From Pseudomonas fluorescens (GTDB lineage: Bacteria > Pseudomonadota > Gammaproteobacteria > Pseudomonadales > Pseudomonadaceae): 64,000 bases of DNA. Of this stretch, positions 1-8,682 are shown in pieces. A program made the position numbers and the translations under genes. Under the pieces are notes generated by a model. It was not told the origin of the DNA. It searched no databases and saw only the letters and a list, made by a program, of their open reading frames with translations. Positions within the stretch are counted from its first letter, which is position 1. Every line of letters starts with the position of its first letter. Where the stretch lies: positions 1 to 64,000 of the forward strand of contig NZ_LACH01000001.1 of the NCBI RefSeq assembly GCF_000968015.1, read 5' to 3'.

Positions 1-57
1 AAAGCCCTGCAAGCGTAAACCTGCAGGGCTGCTCGGTCAGGCTGCCCATCTCATTAA

Positions 58-81
58 GCCCCGACTCGCAAGAGCCGGGGC
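58..81 (-). terminator. Hairpin after maeB
   Basis: GCCCCG pairs with CGGGGC and an inner CTC pairs with GAG, leaving a small GCAA loop. The hairpin lies about 25 bases past the maeB stop. It is followed by only a weak T-run on the minus strand, so it may act as a terminator or an mRNA end stabiliser. A second hairpin (GCCCTGC at 4-10, GCAGGGC at 23-29) lies further on. Confidence 0.5.
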
Positions 82-105
82 CTTTGATTGAAGCGCTACA
101 ACGAC

Positions 106-1374
106 TTAGCCGTTGAACACGTCATCCACGCTTTTCAGCGGGTAGTTCTTCGGATACGGCAGGGTCGCTACGCCGGTCTCGATTGCAGCCTTGGCCACGG
201 CATCGGAGATCACGGTGATCAGACGGGCATCCATTGGTTTCGGAATGATGTACTCACGACCGAACTCCAGTTTGATGCCGCCGTAGGCGTCGCACACTTC
301 CTGAGGAACCGGCAGCTTGGCCAGTTCACGCAGGGCGTTGGCCGCAGCGACTTTCATTTCTTCGTTGATGCGCTTGGCGCGAACGTCCAGGGCACCACGG
401 AAGATAAACGGGAAGCCCAGCACGTTGTTGACCTGGTTCGGGTAGTCCGAACGGCCGGTCGCCATGATCACGTCGTCACGGGTGGCGTGAGCCAGTTCCG
501 GGGAGATTTCCGGATCAGGGTTGGAGCACGCGAACACGATCGGGTTGGCCGCCATGGACTTCAGGCCTTCAGCGCTCAGCAGGTTCGGGCCGGACAGGCC
601 AACGAACACGTCCGCGCCTTTCAGGGCGTCGGCCAGTGTGCGTTTTTCAGTCGCGTGAGCGAAAACAGCTTTGTACTGGTTCAGGTCGTCACGGCCGGAG
701 TGGATCACGCCGGTACGGTCAACCATGAAGATGTTTTCGATGTTGGCACCCATGCTCACCAGCAATTTCATGCAGGAGATGGCGGCAGCACCGGCGCCCA
801 GGCAGACGATCTTGGCGTCAGCGAGGGTTTTGCCAGCGATTTCCAGGGCGTTGATCATGCCGGCCGCAGTAACGATCGCGGTGCCGTGCTGGTCATCGTG
901 AAATACCGGAATGTCGCACTGCTCGATCAGAGCACGTTCGATCTCAAAGCACTCAGGTGCCTTGATGTCTTCCAGGTTGATGCCACCGAAGGTGATGGAG
1001 ATGCGCTTGACGGTATCGATGAAGGCTTGCGGGCTTTCGGAATCGACTTCGATGTCGAAAACGTCGATGCCGGCGAAACGCTTGAACAGTACGCCTTTAC
1101 CTTCCATCACTGGCTTGGAAGCCAATGGGCCGAGGTTACCCAGGCCGAGAATCGCGGTGCCATCGGAAATGACTGCAACCAGGTTGCCTTTGCCGGTGTA
1201 TTTGTAGGCCAGCTCAGGATCGCGAGCGATTTCGCGTACTGGTTCGGCTACGCCGGGGCTGTAGGCCAGCGACAGGTCGCGGGCGGTAGCGGTGGCCTTG
1301 GTGAGCTCGACACTCAGCTTACCTGGACGAGGATGGGCGTGATATTCGAGAGCGGCAGTTTTCAGATCAGACAT
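106..1374 (-). CDS. maeB: NADP-type malic enzyme (malate to pyruvate)
   Basis: This 422-residue protein decarboxylates malate oxidatively to pyruvate and CO2 in the cytoplasm, yielding reduced nicotinamide cofactor at the malate-pyruvate node. The N-terminal catalytic half shows AYSPGVAEP (residues 37-45), the metal and substrate motif VFHDDQHGT (157-165) and lysines near 93-98. The C-terminal Rossmann half begins with GAGAAA (193-198). It lacks the phosphotransacetylase-like C-terminal domain of the long E. coli MaeB, so it is the short bacterial form, as in other pseudomonads. Cofactor preference (NADP or NAD) cannot be read with certainty. It is transcribed alone, with a structured leader upstream. 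Confidence 0.95.
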   Translation of the reverse strand: MSDLKTAALEYHAHPRPGKLSVELTKATATARDLSLAYSPGVAEPVREIARDPELAYKYTGKGNLVAVISDGTAILGLGNLGPLASKPVMEGKGVLFKRFAGIDVFDIEVDSESPQAFIDTVKRISITFGGINLEDIKAPECFEIERALIEQCDIPVFHDDQHGTAIVTAAGMINALEIAGKTLADAKIVCLGAGAAAISCMKLLVSMGANIENIFMVDRTGVIHSGRDDLNQYKAVFAHATEKRTLADALKGADVFVGLSGPNLLSAEGLKSMAANPIVFACSNPDPEISPELAHATRDDVIMATGRSDYPNQVNNVLGFPFIFRGALDVRAKRINEEMKVAAANALRELAKLPVPQEVCDAYGGIKLEFGREYIIPKPMDARLITVISDAVAKAAIETGVATLPYPKNYPLKSVDDVFNG

Positions 1375-1402
1375 GGGGGCATTCCGCTTTTACTGTTGGA
1401 CA

Positions 1403-1455
1403 GACTGGTCAGCGAGGATACGCGCCTCGCAAAATCCCCACAAGACTGACCAGTC
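1403..1455 (-). promoter_or_regulatory. Nested stem-loop in the maeB leader
   Basis: A perfect 10-bp inverted repeat (GACTGGTCAG at 1403-1412, CTGACCAGTC at 1446-1455) encloses a second 5-6 bp stem (GCGAGG at 1412-1417, CCTCGC at 1425-1430). It ends 28 bases before the maeB start codon. It could be an RNA leader structure or, for the outer repeat, a dimeric repressor operator. The sequence alone does not decide. An A/T-rich stretch at about 1519-1560 further upstream is a likely promoter area. Confidence 0.5.
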
Positions 1456-1556
1456 ACCCCTGTCAAGCGCCCGGCCCTACGACTTTGGGCCAAGAGCCAC
1501 GGAACACAAGGGATAGACTGTTCACAATCACAATAAAAAATGTCTACAATTTTTTA

Positions 1557-2339
1557 TCACTGCGCCATCTGAAGCATCGCCGGGTCGGTCAATGGCAAAA
1601 GCCAGCGCGCCTGCCCTTCTTTCAGCCCACCACGCCGCGAACGGTCCAGCACCCAGCCACGGGCCTCGATCTGCCTGCCCTTCAACCGCTCGAGATTCGC
1701 AACATCGAACCGTCCCAGCAAATTGGGTGCAACGCGCAATACAACCGAATCCTGCAACTCGATCCAAACTCCACCGCGATTGCGCTGAACCTTGCTCACA
1801 CGACCACTTAGCACAGCGAAACCGGAAGTGCTGATCTGATCCGCTTTCAGTACAGGGGATTGACGCCACAACCCGAGTCCGGCCTGACGGGCGCTATGTT
1901 CCGCCGCTTGCTGGCAGTCGACCAGATCGACATTCGGCGCGACCGCCACCTGAAAACCGAGTCCTTCAGCGAGCATCTGCGCTTCAAGGTTGGCGCCATC
2001 GGCGCTGTAGACATGGGCCAAGGTGCGGCCGTAATGATCTTTGCTCTCTTTACCGGGCAATAAACCGACCCGCCCATCGCTGGCGGCCACCAGAGCCTCC
2101 AGACGTTGGCGCGCGACCACCGCGAACGGCTCGTCGGAGCGGCCTTTCTTGCCCAGCTCCGGCGTATTCAAACCGATCATGCGCACGCTGCGGCCATCGC
2201 TCAAGCGCAGCGTGTCACCATCCACCACCCGTTGCACCACAACGGGTGTCAGCCCGCTCGGCGCCGGGCAGAAGGCCTGGGCAGCGGAAAGCCAAATCGC
2301 AGACACAAAAAAGGCGCCCGCGAGGGACGCCTTTTTCAT
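1557..2339 (-). CDS. Secreted thermonuclease-family (SNase-like) nuclease
   Basis: The start at 2339 gives about 260 residues and opens directly with a signal peptide (MKKASLAGAFF..., cleavage likely after AQA). An earlier ATG at 2369 would put ten extra residues before it. The staphylococcal-nuclease fold is seen in VVDGDTLRL, VRMIGLNTPEL and YGRTLAHVY, which carry the usual acidic and arginine positions. It probably degrades nucleic acid in the periplasm or outside the cell. The C-terminal part (after about residue 150) looks like an OB-fold-like extension. It lies just downstream of rpmE on the same strand, and its first codons overlap the likely rpmE terminator. Biological role unknown. 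Confidence 0.85.
   Translation of the reverse strand: MKKASLAGAFFVSAIWLSAAQAFCPAPSGLTPVVVQRVVDGDTLRLSDGRSVRMIGLNTPELGKKGRSDEPFAVVARQRLEALVAASDGRVGLLPGKESKDHYGRTLAHVYSADGANLEAQMLAEGLGFQVAVAPNVDLVDCQQAAEHSARQAGLGLWRQSPVLKADQISTSGFAVLSGRVSKVQRNRGGVWIELQDSVVLRVAPNLLGRFDVANLERLKGRQIEARGWVLDRSRRGGLKEGQARWLLPLTDPAMLQMAQ
2307..2336 (-). terminator. rpmE terminator embedded in the nuclease signal peptide
   Basis: On the minus strand AAAAAGGCG...CGCCTTTTTT forms a G+C stem with a run of T residues, the classic intrinsic terminator shape. It begins right after the rpmE stop region and at the same time encodes residues 2-11 of the nuclease if that starts at 2339. The two genes are therefore likely linked through partial readthrough. 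Confidence 0.65.
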
Positions 2340-2371
2340 CAGCAAGGTAAAGCCCATGGGGCTTTGCAACC

Positions 2372-2602
2372 TTACTCTGCAGCAGCAGGAGCTTTCTTGC
2401 CGAAAGCACCGAAGCGGTCTGCGAAGCGCTGTACACGGCCGCCAGTATCCAGAGTCTTCTGCTTACCGGTGTAGAACGGGTGGCACTCGTTGCATACGTC
2501 AGTACCCAGTGGCTTGCACAGGTTCGAACGAGTTTCGAACTTGTTGCCGCAGCTGCAAGTTACTTCGATGGTTTCGTACGCTGGATGGATATCGGCTTTC
2601 AT
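2372..2602 (-). CDS. rpmE: 50S ribosomal protein L31, zinc-binding type
   Basis: A 76-residue large-subunit ribosomal protein at the central protuberance, contributing to the intersubunit bridge. Cysteines 16, 18, 37 and 40 (CSC ... CNEC) form the zinc site, so this is the C-plus form, which in many bacteria is replaced by a cysteine-free paralogue when zinc is scarce. No such paralogue lies in this window. The start has a good GAGGA ribosome site. The promoter and a leader hairpin lie immediately upstream, and the nuclease gene follows within 40 bases. Confidence 0.97.
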   Translation of the reverse strand: MKADIHPAYETIEVTCSCGNKFETRSNLCKPLGTDVCNECHPFYTGKQKTLDTGGRVQRFADRFGAFGKKAPAAAE

Positions 2603-2632
2603 GGTGTATTCCTCAGGCTAGTGTGCCGCCAC

Positions 2633-2648
2633 TCAACACTATTGTTGA
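2633..2648 (-). promoter_or_regulatory. Leader hairpin of rpmE
   Basis: TCAACA and TGTTGA form a 6-bp stem with an ATAG loop in the predicted 5' leader, 31 bases before the start codon. Gammaproteobacterial rpmE leaders are known to carry structures for autoregulation by L31. Whether this is the same element cannot be told without a covariance-model search. Confidence 0.4.
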
Positions 2649-2672
2649 ATACCGCACATAATTAGGCCGCGG

Positions 2673-2700
2673 ATTCTACCAGACCTTTGCAATCACGCAA
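2673..2700 (-). promoter_or_regulatory. Sigma-70 promoter of rpmE
   Basis: On the minus strand TTGCGT, a 16-base spacer and TAGAAT are followed by a G+C-rich discriminator (CCGCGGCC). This is typical of growth-rate controlled ribosomal promoters. It predicts a start near 2666 and a leader of about 64 bases. Confidence 0.6.
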
Positions 2701-2751
2701 GCTGTCCCTTACACCGACCGTCTGCTAGGCTCCCGGCCCAAAGCGCCGTCC

Positions 2752-2908
2752 CTGTGGGAGCACTGTGGCGAGGGGATTCATCCCCGTTGGGTCGCGAAGC
2801 GGCCCTGAACCTGTGATTACGGTGTTTCAGAAAAACCGTATTCACCTGGTTTGCGACTGCTTCGCAGCCGAACGGGGATAAATCCCCTCGCCACACAGGC
2901 TCGCTCCA
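2752..2908. repeat. REP doublet with divergent core (GTGGCGAGGGGATT type)
   Basis: Two inverted copies of a unit (GTGGCGAGGGGATTCATCCC... and its reverse ending at about 2895) face each other across about 50 bases. The core differs from the GTGGGAGCGAGC family that dominates the window, although both ends carry remnants like CTGTGGGAG and GGCTCGCTCC. It fills the gap between the divergent rpmE and priA genes. Confidence 0.75.
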
Positions 2909-2957
2909 ACAAGTCATGGCCCTGCTGTTTATTTTCCGCTTATCGAGACCCCCCCGC

Positions 2958-5177
2958 GTGCCCAACGCCATTCTGCGCCTCGCCCTGCCTTCGCCCCTGC
3001 GCCGTCTGTTCGATTACCGTGCCCCGGCCGGGGTCCTGCGTGCCCAGTTGCAGCCGGGCATGCGCCTGCGGGTACCGTTCGGCCGACGGGAGATGATCGG
3101 GATTCTGGTGGAGGTGACCGATCACAGCGAAGTGCCGGTAGAAAAGCTCAAGCCGGCCCTGGCCCTGCTTGATGCCACGCCGCCGCTGCCGCCAGCGCTG
3201 TTCAAACTGTGCCTGTGGACCTCCCAGTATTACCAGCACAGCCTCGGCGACACTTTGAGTTGGGCGTTGCCGGTGTTGCTGCGTCAGGGTGAGCTGGCCG
3301 AAGCACGGCAGGAACGCTTCTGGTCCGCCGCGCCCGGCGCCAGCCTTGATGACCCGCGCATCGCTCGTGCCCCGCGTCAACGGGAGGCACTGGCGACCCT
3401 GGCCCAACATCCCCACGGCGTCGCCCACCAGTTGCTGAGCAAACTGATGCTGAGCAAGGACAGCCTGGATTTGCTGCTGGCCAAGGATCTGGTGCACGTC
3501 GAAATCCGCAAGCACGCCCCCGACGCCCGCCATGAACACTGGCTGGCGCAGCCGGAGCTGCCGCTCAACCCGGAGCAGCGTGCGGCTTATGAGGCGATTC
3601 GCGCCGGCTTCGACAGCTATCACGCGTTCCTGCTGGCCGGCGTCACCGGCAGCGGCAAGACCGAAGTCTATTTGCAGCTGATCCGCGAAACCCTCGAGGC
3701 CGGCAAACAAGCGCTGGTGCTGATCCCGGAGATCAACCTCGGCCCGCAGACCCTGGCGCGCTTCGAGCAGCGTTTCAATGCGCGCATCGCGCTGATCCAC
3801 TCGGCGGTCAACGACCGCGAACGCCTCGAAGCCTGGCTCGCCGCCCGGGACGGTGACGCCGACATTATTATCGGCACCCGTTCGGCGCTGTTCACGCCGA
3901 TGAAGAACCCCGGCCTGATCATCATCGATGAAGAGCACGACGGTTCCTATAAACAGCAGGAAGGCCTGCGCTATCACGCCCGCGATCTGGCGCTGGTGCG
4001 CGCCCGCCAGGAAAACATCCCGATTGTCCTCGGCTCTGCCACGCCTTCGCTGGAAAGCCTGCACAACGCCTACACCGGTCGATACGGACTCTTACGCCTG
4101 AACGAGCGCGCCGGTGGCGCCAAACAGCCGCGTTTCTTACGCCTGGACGTGAAAAGCCGTCCGCTGGACAGCGGCATTTCCGGGCCGATGCAGCAGGCCA
4201 TCGGTCAGACGCTGGCCGCCGGCCAACAAGTGTTGGTGTTCCTCAACCGCCGCGGTTTTGCCCCGACCTTGCTGTGTCACGACTGCGGCTGGATGTCCGA
4301 GTGCCAGCGCTGCGATGCGCGCATGACTGTGCATCAGCGCTCCGGTGAACTGCGCTGTCACCATTGCGGCTACGTCGAACGCGTCCCTCGGCATTGCCCG
4401 AAATGCGGCAAAGTCGATTTGCGACCAGTCGGCGCCGGCACCGAGCGCGCCGAAGAACGATTGGGGATTTTGTTTCCGGACGTCCCGGTGCTGCGGGTCG
4501 ACCGCGATAGCACTTCGCGCAAAGACGCCATGAATCAGCTGTTCGCGACCATCCAGAAGGGCCAACCGTGCATTCTGGTGGGCACGCAAATGCTTGCCAA
4601 AGGGCACCACTTCCCACGGGTGACGCTGGTGTCGATTCTCGATGCCGACGGCGGGCTGTTCTCCGGCGACTTCCGCGCCAGCGAGCGCATGGCGCAGTTG
4701 ATCGTCCAGGTTGCCGGGCGCGCAGGCCGGGCTGAAGAGCCGGGCAAAGTGATCATCCAGACCCATTTGGCCGACCATCCGCTGCTGGTGCAATTGACTG
4801 AACAGGGCTATTTCGCCTTTGCCGAACAGGCGTTGAGCGAACGGCGCTCGGCGGGGTTACCGCCGTTTGCGCACTTGGCGCTGCTGCGGGCCGAAGCGCA
4901 CAAACCGGGGCAAGCTGAAGGCTTTCTTGATGAGGCGTGCAGCGAGGCTGAACGTTTGCTGGCCGAACAGAACCTGACCGGGATTGAACTGCTAGGGCCG
5001 GTGCCGGCTCCGATGGAACGCCGGGCCGGTCGTTATCGTGCGCAGTTGTTGCTGCAAGCGACGGCCCGGGCGCCGCTGCATCGACTATTAAGCAGCTGGT
5101 TGCTGGTGTTGGAGCAGATGCCGAGTGGGCGGGCGGTGCGTTGGTCCCTTGATGTCGATCCTGTGGATTTGTATTGA
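2958..5177 (+). CDS. priA: Primosomal protein N' (replication restart helicase)
   Basis: The GTG at 2958 gives 739 residues, the normal family length, and begins in the conserved MPNAILRLALPSPLRRLFDY segment. An upstream ATG at 2916 would add 14 atypical residues. PriA recognises stalled forks and D-loops, unwinds the lagging arm and reloads the replicative helicase. Visible are the N-terminal 3'-DNA-binding domain, Walker A GVTGSGKTEVY, the DEEH box (IIDEEHDGSYKQ), the paired zinc-binding CxxC modules (CHDCGWMSECQRC, CHHCGYVERVPRHCPKC) and the C-terminal helicase lobe. It is transcribed alone, and a REP doublet follows. Confidence 0.97.
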   Translation: MPNAILRLALPSPLRRLFDYRAPAGVLRAQLQPGMRLRVPFGRREMIGILVEVTDHSEVPVEKLKPALALLDATPPLPPALFKLCLWTSQYYQHSLGDTLSWALPVLLRQGELAEARQERFWSAAPGASLDDPRIARAPRQREALATLAQHPHGVAHQLLSKLMLSKDSLDLLLAKDLVHVEIRKHAPDARHEHWLAQPELPLNPEQRAAYEAIRAGFDSYHAFLLAGVTGSGKTEVYLQLIRETLEAGKQALVLIPEINLGPQTLARFEQRFNARIALIHSAVNDRERLEAWLAARDGDADIIIGTRSALFTPMKNPGLIIIDEEHDGSYKQQEGLRYHARDLALVRARQENIPIVLGSATPSLESLHNAYTGRYGLLRLNERAGGAKQPRFLRLDVKSRPLDSGISGPMQQAIGQTLAAGQQVLVFLNRRGFAPTLLCHDCGWMSECQRCDARMTVHQRSGELRCHHCGYVERVPRHCPKCGKVDLRPVGAGTERAEERLGILFPDVPVLRVDRDSTSRKDAMNQLFATIQKGQPCILVGTQMLAKGHHFPRVTLVSILDADGGLFSGDFRASERMAQLIVQVAGRAGRAEEPGKVIIQTHLADHPLLVQLTEQGYFAFAEQALSERRSAGLPPFAHLALLRAEAHKPGQAEGFLDEACSEAERLLAEQNLTGIELLGPVPAPMERRAGRYRAQLLLQATARAPLHRLLSSWLLVLEQMPSGRAVRWSLDVDPVDLY

Positions 5178-5190
5178 TTTAGAGATCGCC

Positions 5191-5264
5191 ATCGCGAGCA
5201 AGCTCGCTCCCACAGGGATCTACGGCATTCAGCGAACCAATGTGGGAGCCAGCCTGCTCGCGAA
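5191..5264. repeat. REP doublet (GTGGGAGC family) after priA
   Basis: Inverted copies TCGCGAGCAAGCTCGCTCCCACA and TGTGGGAGCCAGCCTGCTCGCGA are separated by a short spacer. It sits between priA and argS. Confidence 0.85.
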
Positions 5265-5397
5265 GAGGCCCTAATAGTCACCACATATCCATAACCTGCC
5301 CGCTATAGTTGGCAAGCCCGTCTTCGCAACGGATAATGCCCAGTTTTTCCACTAGCGCATCCAGGCGCCGCCGCGCTTGCGGTCGAAAGAGAACACC

Positions 5398-7134
5398 ATG
5401 AAAGACACCATTCGCCAGCTGATCCAACAAGCCATCACCCAACTCGTCAACGAAGGTGTGTTGCCTGAAGGCCTGTCGCCGGCGATCCAGGTGGAAAACT
5501 CCCGTGACAAGACTCACGGCGATTTCGCCAGCAACATCGCAATGATGCTGGCCAAACCGGCCGGCATGAAGCCGCGTGACCTGGCAGAGAAAATCATCGC
5601 CGCGCTGCCGGCTGACGAAAACGTCACCAAGACCGAAATCGCCGGCCCCGGCTTCCTGAACTTCTTCCAGAACACCCAGGCCCTGGCCACTCGCCTGGAC
5701 GCCGCCCTGGCCGACGCCCACATCGGCGTGCGCAAGGCCGGCCCGGCGCAGCGCACCGTCGTCGACCTGTCGGCACCGAACCTGGCCAAAGAGATGCACG
5801 TCGGCCACTTGCGCTCGACCATCATCGGTGATGGCGTGGCCCGGGTGCTGGAGTTCCTCGGCGACGAAGTGATCCGGCAGAACCACGTCGGCGACTGGGG
5901 CACCCAGTTCGGCATGCTGATGGCCTACCTTCAGGAAAACCCGATCACCAGCGATGAGCTGTCGGACCTGGAAAACTTCTACCGCGCCGCCAAGCAACGC
6001 TTCGACGAATCCGAAGAGTTCGCAGATCGCGCCCGTGGTCTGGTGGTCAAGCTGCAAGCCGGCGACCCGGACTGCCTGGCGCTGTGGACCAAGTTCAAAG
6101 ACATCTCGCTGTCGCACTGCCAGAAAATCTACGAACTGCTGAACGTCAAACTGACCATGGCCGACGTGATGGGCGAAAGCGCCTACAACGACGACCTGAT
6201 CAACGTAGTCAACGACCTCAAGGCCGCTGGCCTGCTGGTCGAGAGCAACGGCGCCCAGTGCGTGTTCCTCGACGAATTCAAGAACGCCGACGGCGACCCG
6301 CTGCCGGTGATCATCGTCAAGGCTGACGGCGGCTACCTCTACGCCACCACCGACCTGGCGGCCGTGCGTTACCGCAGCGGCAAGTTGAAGGCTGATCGCG
6401 CGCTGTACTTCGTCGACCAGCGTCAGGCCCTGCACTTCCAGCAAGTGTTCCAGGTCGCGCGCCTGGCCGGCTTCGTGACGCACCCGATGGACATGGAACA
6501 CATGGGCTTCGGCACCATGAACGGCGCCGATGGCCGTCCGTTCAAGACCCGTGATGGCGGCACCGTGAAGCTGATCGACCTGCTGACCGAAGCCCAGGAG
6601 CGCGCCTACAACCTGGTGAAAGAAAAGAACCCGGAACTGGCTGAAGACGAACTGCGCAACATCGCCAAGGTCGTGGGCATTGGCGCGGTGAAATACGCCG
6701 ACCTGTCCAAGCACCGCACCAGCGACTACAGCTTCAACTTCGACCTGATGTTGAATTTCGAAGGCAACACCGCACCGTACCTGCTGTACGCGTACACCCG
6801 CGTGGCCGGCGTGTTCCGCAAACTCGGCAAGGACTTCAGTGAAGTCGAAGGCCAGATCGTCCTCGAAGCCCCACACGAACACGAACTGGCGGCGAAGCTC
6901 GCGCAGTTCGGCGAAGTGCTGAACAACGTTTCCGACAAAGGCACGCCGCACATCCTGTGCACCTACCTGTACGATGTTGCCGGCCTGTTCTCCAGCTTCT
7001 ACGAGAACTGCCCGATCCTCAGCGCCGACACCCCGGCGCAAATGCAGAGCCGTCTGCGCCTCGCCGCGCTGACCGGCCGCACACTCAAGCAAGGCCTGGA
7101 ACTCTTGGGTCTGGAAACTCTGGAGCGTATGTAA
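5398..7134 (+). CDS. argS: Arginyl-tRNA synthetase
   Basis: This 578-residue class I synthetase charges tRNA-Arg with arginine in the cytoplasm. The ATG at 5398 (MKDTIRQL) matches the family start. A TTG 21 bases upstream is in frame but has no support. The N-terminal Add-1 tRNA-binding domain is followed by the HIGH-type motif HVGHLRS, the Rossmann core and the C-terminal DALR anticodon domain ([20 protein letters not shown]...). The gene is followed by the SPOR gene after a single base, so the two are probably co-transcribed and coupled. Confidence 0.97.
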   Translation: MKDTIRQLIQQAITQLVNEGVLPEGLSPAIQVENSRDKTHGDFASNIAMMLAKPAGMKPRDLAEKIIAALPADENVTKTEIAGPGFLNFFQNTQALATRLDAALADAHIGVRKAGPAQRTVVDLSAPNLAKEMHVGHLRSTIIGDGVARVLEFLGDEVIRQNHVGDWGTQFGMLMAYLQENPITSDELSDLENFYRAAKQRFDESEEFADRARGLVVKLQAGDPDCLALWTKFKDISLSHCQKIYELLNVKLTMADVMGESAYNDDLINVVNDLKAAGLLVESNGAQCVFLDEFKNADGDPLPVIIVKADGGYLYATTDLAAVRYRSGKLKADRALYFVDQRQALHFQQVFQVARLAGFVTHPMDMEHMGFGTMNGADGRPFKTRDGGTVKLIDLLTEAQERAYNLVKEKNPELAEDELRNIAKVVGIGAVKYADLSKHRTSDYSFNFDLMLNFEGNTAPYLLYAYTRVAGVFRKLGKDFSEVEGQIVLEAPHEHELAAKLAQFGEVLNNVSDKGTPHILCTYLYDVAGLFSSFYENCPILSADTPAQMQSRLRLAALTGRTLKQGLELLGLETLERM

Positions 7135-7135
7135 G

Positions 7136-7843
7136 TTGGCTGCCAAGAAAAAACCTGCACCCAAGCGTGGCGCCAGCCGTTACCAAGCTCCTGCAAAACA
7201 ACCGATCCCGGGCTGGCTGTGGATGGCCATCGGCCTGACGGTCGGCGCGTTTATTGTGTTCCTGATGAAGCTGGAACCGGGCAAGGGCAGCGAGAGCGTC
7301 AAGCGCGAGAAGATCGAGCAGCAGAAAGCCACCAAGATCGCCGAGGCCAACAAGACTCCGCCGAGCCCGACGCAACCGGTGAAGCCGAAGTACGACTTCT
7401 ACACCTTGCTGCCGGAATCGGAAGTCATCGTGCCGCCGGATGCCGTGCCGGAGAAAACCCTGCCGACGCCACAAGTACCGGCCATTCCGACGACGCCGGT
7501 CACCCCAGAGCAAGCGGCGAAGATCGATACCGCGCGGGCTCAGGCAGCACTGGCCGGGATTACCCCGCCGCCAGCGCCACCGGTGTCCAAAGCGGCGCCA
7601 GTGACCAAGTTTTTCCTGCAGGCCGGCTCGTTCCGCAAGGAGGCTGATGCGGACAAGGTTCGGGCGCAGATCATCTTGCTCGGTCAGGCTGTGGCGGTTG
7701 AATCCGGCACCGTGAAGGACGAAACCTGGTATCGGGTATTGGTCGGACCGTTCAGCAACCGCGAACAGCTGACCACGGCCCAGAAACAACTGGCCGGCAG
7801 CGGGTTCAGCAACTTGTTGTTACAACAACGCCAAAGCCGCTGA
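7136..7843 (+). CDS. SPOR-domain inner-membrane protein
   Basis: This 235-residue protein starts with TTG, one base after the argS stop. It has a short basic cytoplasmic tail (AAKKKPAPKRGASR), one transmembrane helix (about residues 26-43), a long proline-rich periplasmic linker and a C-terminal SPOR domain (about 160-230, KFFLQAGSFRKEADADKVRAQ). SPOR domains bind denuded peptidoglycan at division sites, so a cell-division or envelope role like FtsN is plausible. It is the PA5052-type protein conserved between argS and hslV in pseudomonads. Its exact function is not established here. Confidence 0.88.
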   Translation: MAAKKKPAPKRGASRYQAPAKQPIPGWLWMAIGLTVGAFIVFLMKLEPGKGSESVKREKIEQQKATKIAEANKTPPSPTQPVKPKYDFYTLLPESEVIVPPDAVPEKTLPTPQVPAIPTTPVTPEQAAKIDTARAQAALAGITPPPAPPVSKAAPVTKFFLQAGSFRKEADADKVRAQIILLGQAVAVESGTVKDETWYRVLVGPFSNREQLTTAQKQLAGSGFSNLLLQQRQSR

Positions 7844-7882
7844 TCCTCTGCCACCGCAGCTCCCGCAGGAGGCACGAATCCT

Positions 7883-7987
7883 GTAGGAGCTGCCGCAGGC
7901 TGCGATCTTTTCGAGGCTTGCAGGGTGTTCCGTCTTACCCATGAACAAGAGCAAGATCAAAAGATCGCAGCCTTCGGCAGCTCCTAC
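7883..7987. repeat. Second-family REP doublet (GTAGGAGCTGCC...GCTGCGATCTTTT)
   Basis: GTAGGAGCTGCCGCAGGCTG at 7883 reappears inverted (AAAAGATCGCAGCC...GGCAGCTCCTAC, ending 7987) around a spacer of about 45 bases. Two further copies lie at 48906 and 51051. It occupies the gap between the SPOR gene and hslV. Confidence 0.85.
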
Positions 7988-8024
7988 GCGCCTCGCACCG
8001 CTCGTCCCCTCTCCCTCTGCGCAG

Positions 8025-8051
8025 TTGAAATACGCTCCACCACCCCCATAT
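8025..8051 (+). promoter_or_regulatory. Sigma-32 (heat-shock) promoter of hslVU
   Basis: TTGAAA at 8025-8030, a 13-base spacer and CCCCATAT at 8044-8051 match the sigma-32 consensus (CTTGAAA ... CCCCATNT) almost fully. It lies 45 bases before the hslV start. Confidence 0.85.
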
Positions 8052-8096
8052 GAGTTGGCATAAGGCATTTTCGCCCCGCTGCGTGGAGACTCTCCC

Positions 8097-8627
8097 TTGA
8101 CCACCATCGTTTCAGTTCGCCGCCACGGCAAAGTCGTCATGGGCGGCGACGGCCAGGTTTCTCTCGGCAATACCGTGATGAAAGGCAACGCGAAGAAAGT
8201 TCGCCGCCTGTATCACGGCCAGGTGATCGCCGGCTTTGCCGGGGCCACCGCTGACGCCTTCACCCTCTTCGAGCGTTTCGAAGGCCAGCTTGAGAAACAT
8301 CAGGGCCACCTGGTTCGCGCCGCTGTCGAACTCGCCAAAGAATGGCGCACTGACCGCTCCCTCAGCCGCCTCGAGGCCATGCTCGCGGTCGCGAACAAAG
8401 ACGCCTCTCTGATCATCACCGGTAACGGCGACGTGGTCGAACCTGAAGAAGGTCTGATCGCCATGGGCTCCGGTGGCGGTTACGCCCAGGCCGCCGCCAG
8501 CGCGCTGCTGAAGAAAACCGATCTGTCGGCCCGGGAAATCGTCGAAACCGCCCTCGGCATCGCCGGCGACATCTGTGTATTCACCAACCACACCTTCACC
8601 ATTGAGGAGCAGGACCTCGCTGAGTAA
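8097..8627 (+). CDS. hslV: HslV peptidase subunit of the HslUV protease
   Basis: This 176-residue proteasome-like peptidase forms a double hexamer that degrades proteins fed by HslU. It begins with TTG. After removal of Met the catalytic Thr is exposed ([21 protein letters not shown]), as required for N-terminal threonine hydrolases. A GGAGA ribosome site stands before the TTG. The gene is downstream of a strong heat-shock promoter and 55 bases ahead of hslU, so the pair is one heat-shock operon. Confidence 0.97.
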   Translation: MTTIVSVRRHGKVVMGGDGQVSLGNTVMKGNAKKVRRLYHGQVIAGFAGATADAFTLFERFEGQLEKHQGHLVRAAVELAKEWRTDRSLSRLEAMLAVANKDASLIITGNGDVVEPEEGLIAMGSGGGYAQAAASALLKKTDLSAREIVETALGIAGDICVFTNHTFTIEEQDLAE

Positions 8628-8682
8628 GCCTGTTTTGGCCACCACGCCACGGCTCACTTTTACCTGAGGACCGCCAATTACT

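Noticed and set aside
5278..7164. Long open frame (628 codons) antisense to argS
   Set aside because: It lies opposite a clear argS and has the His/Val/Gln/Asp-rich composition of a high-G+C shadow frame, with no recognisable domain.
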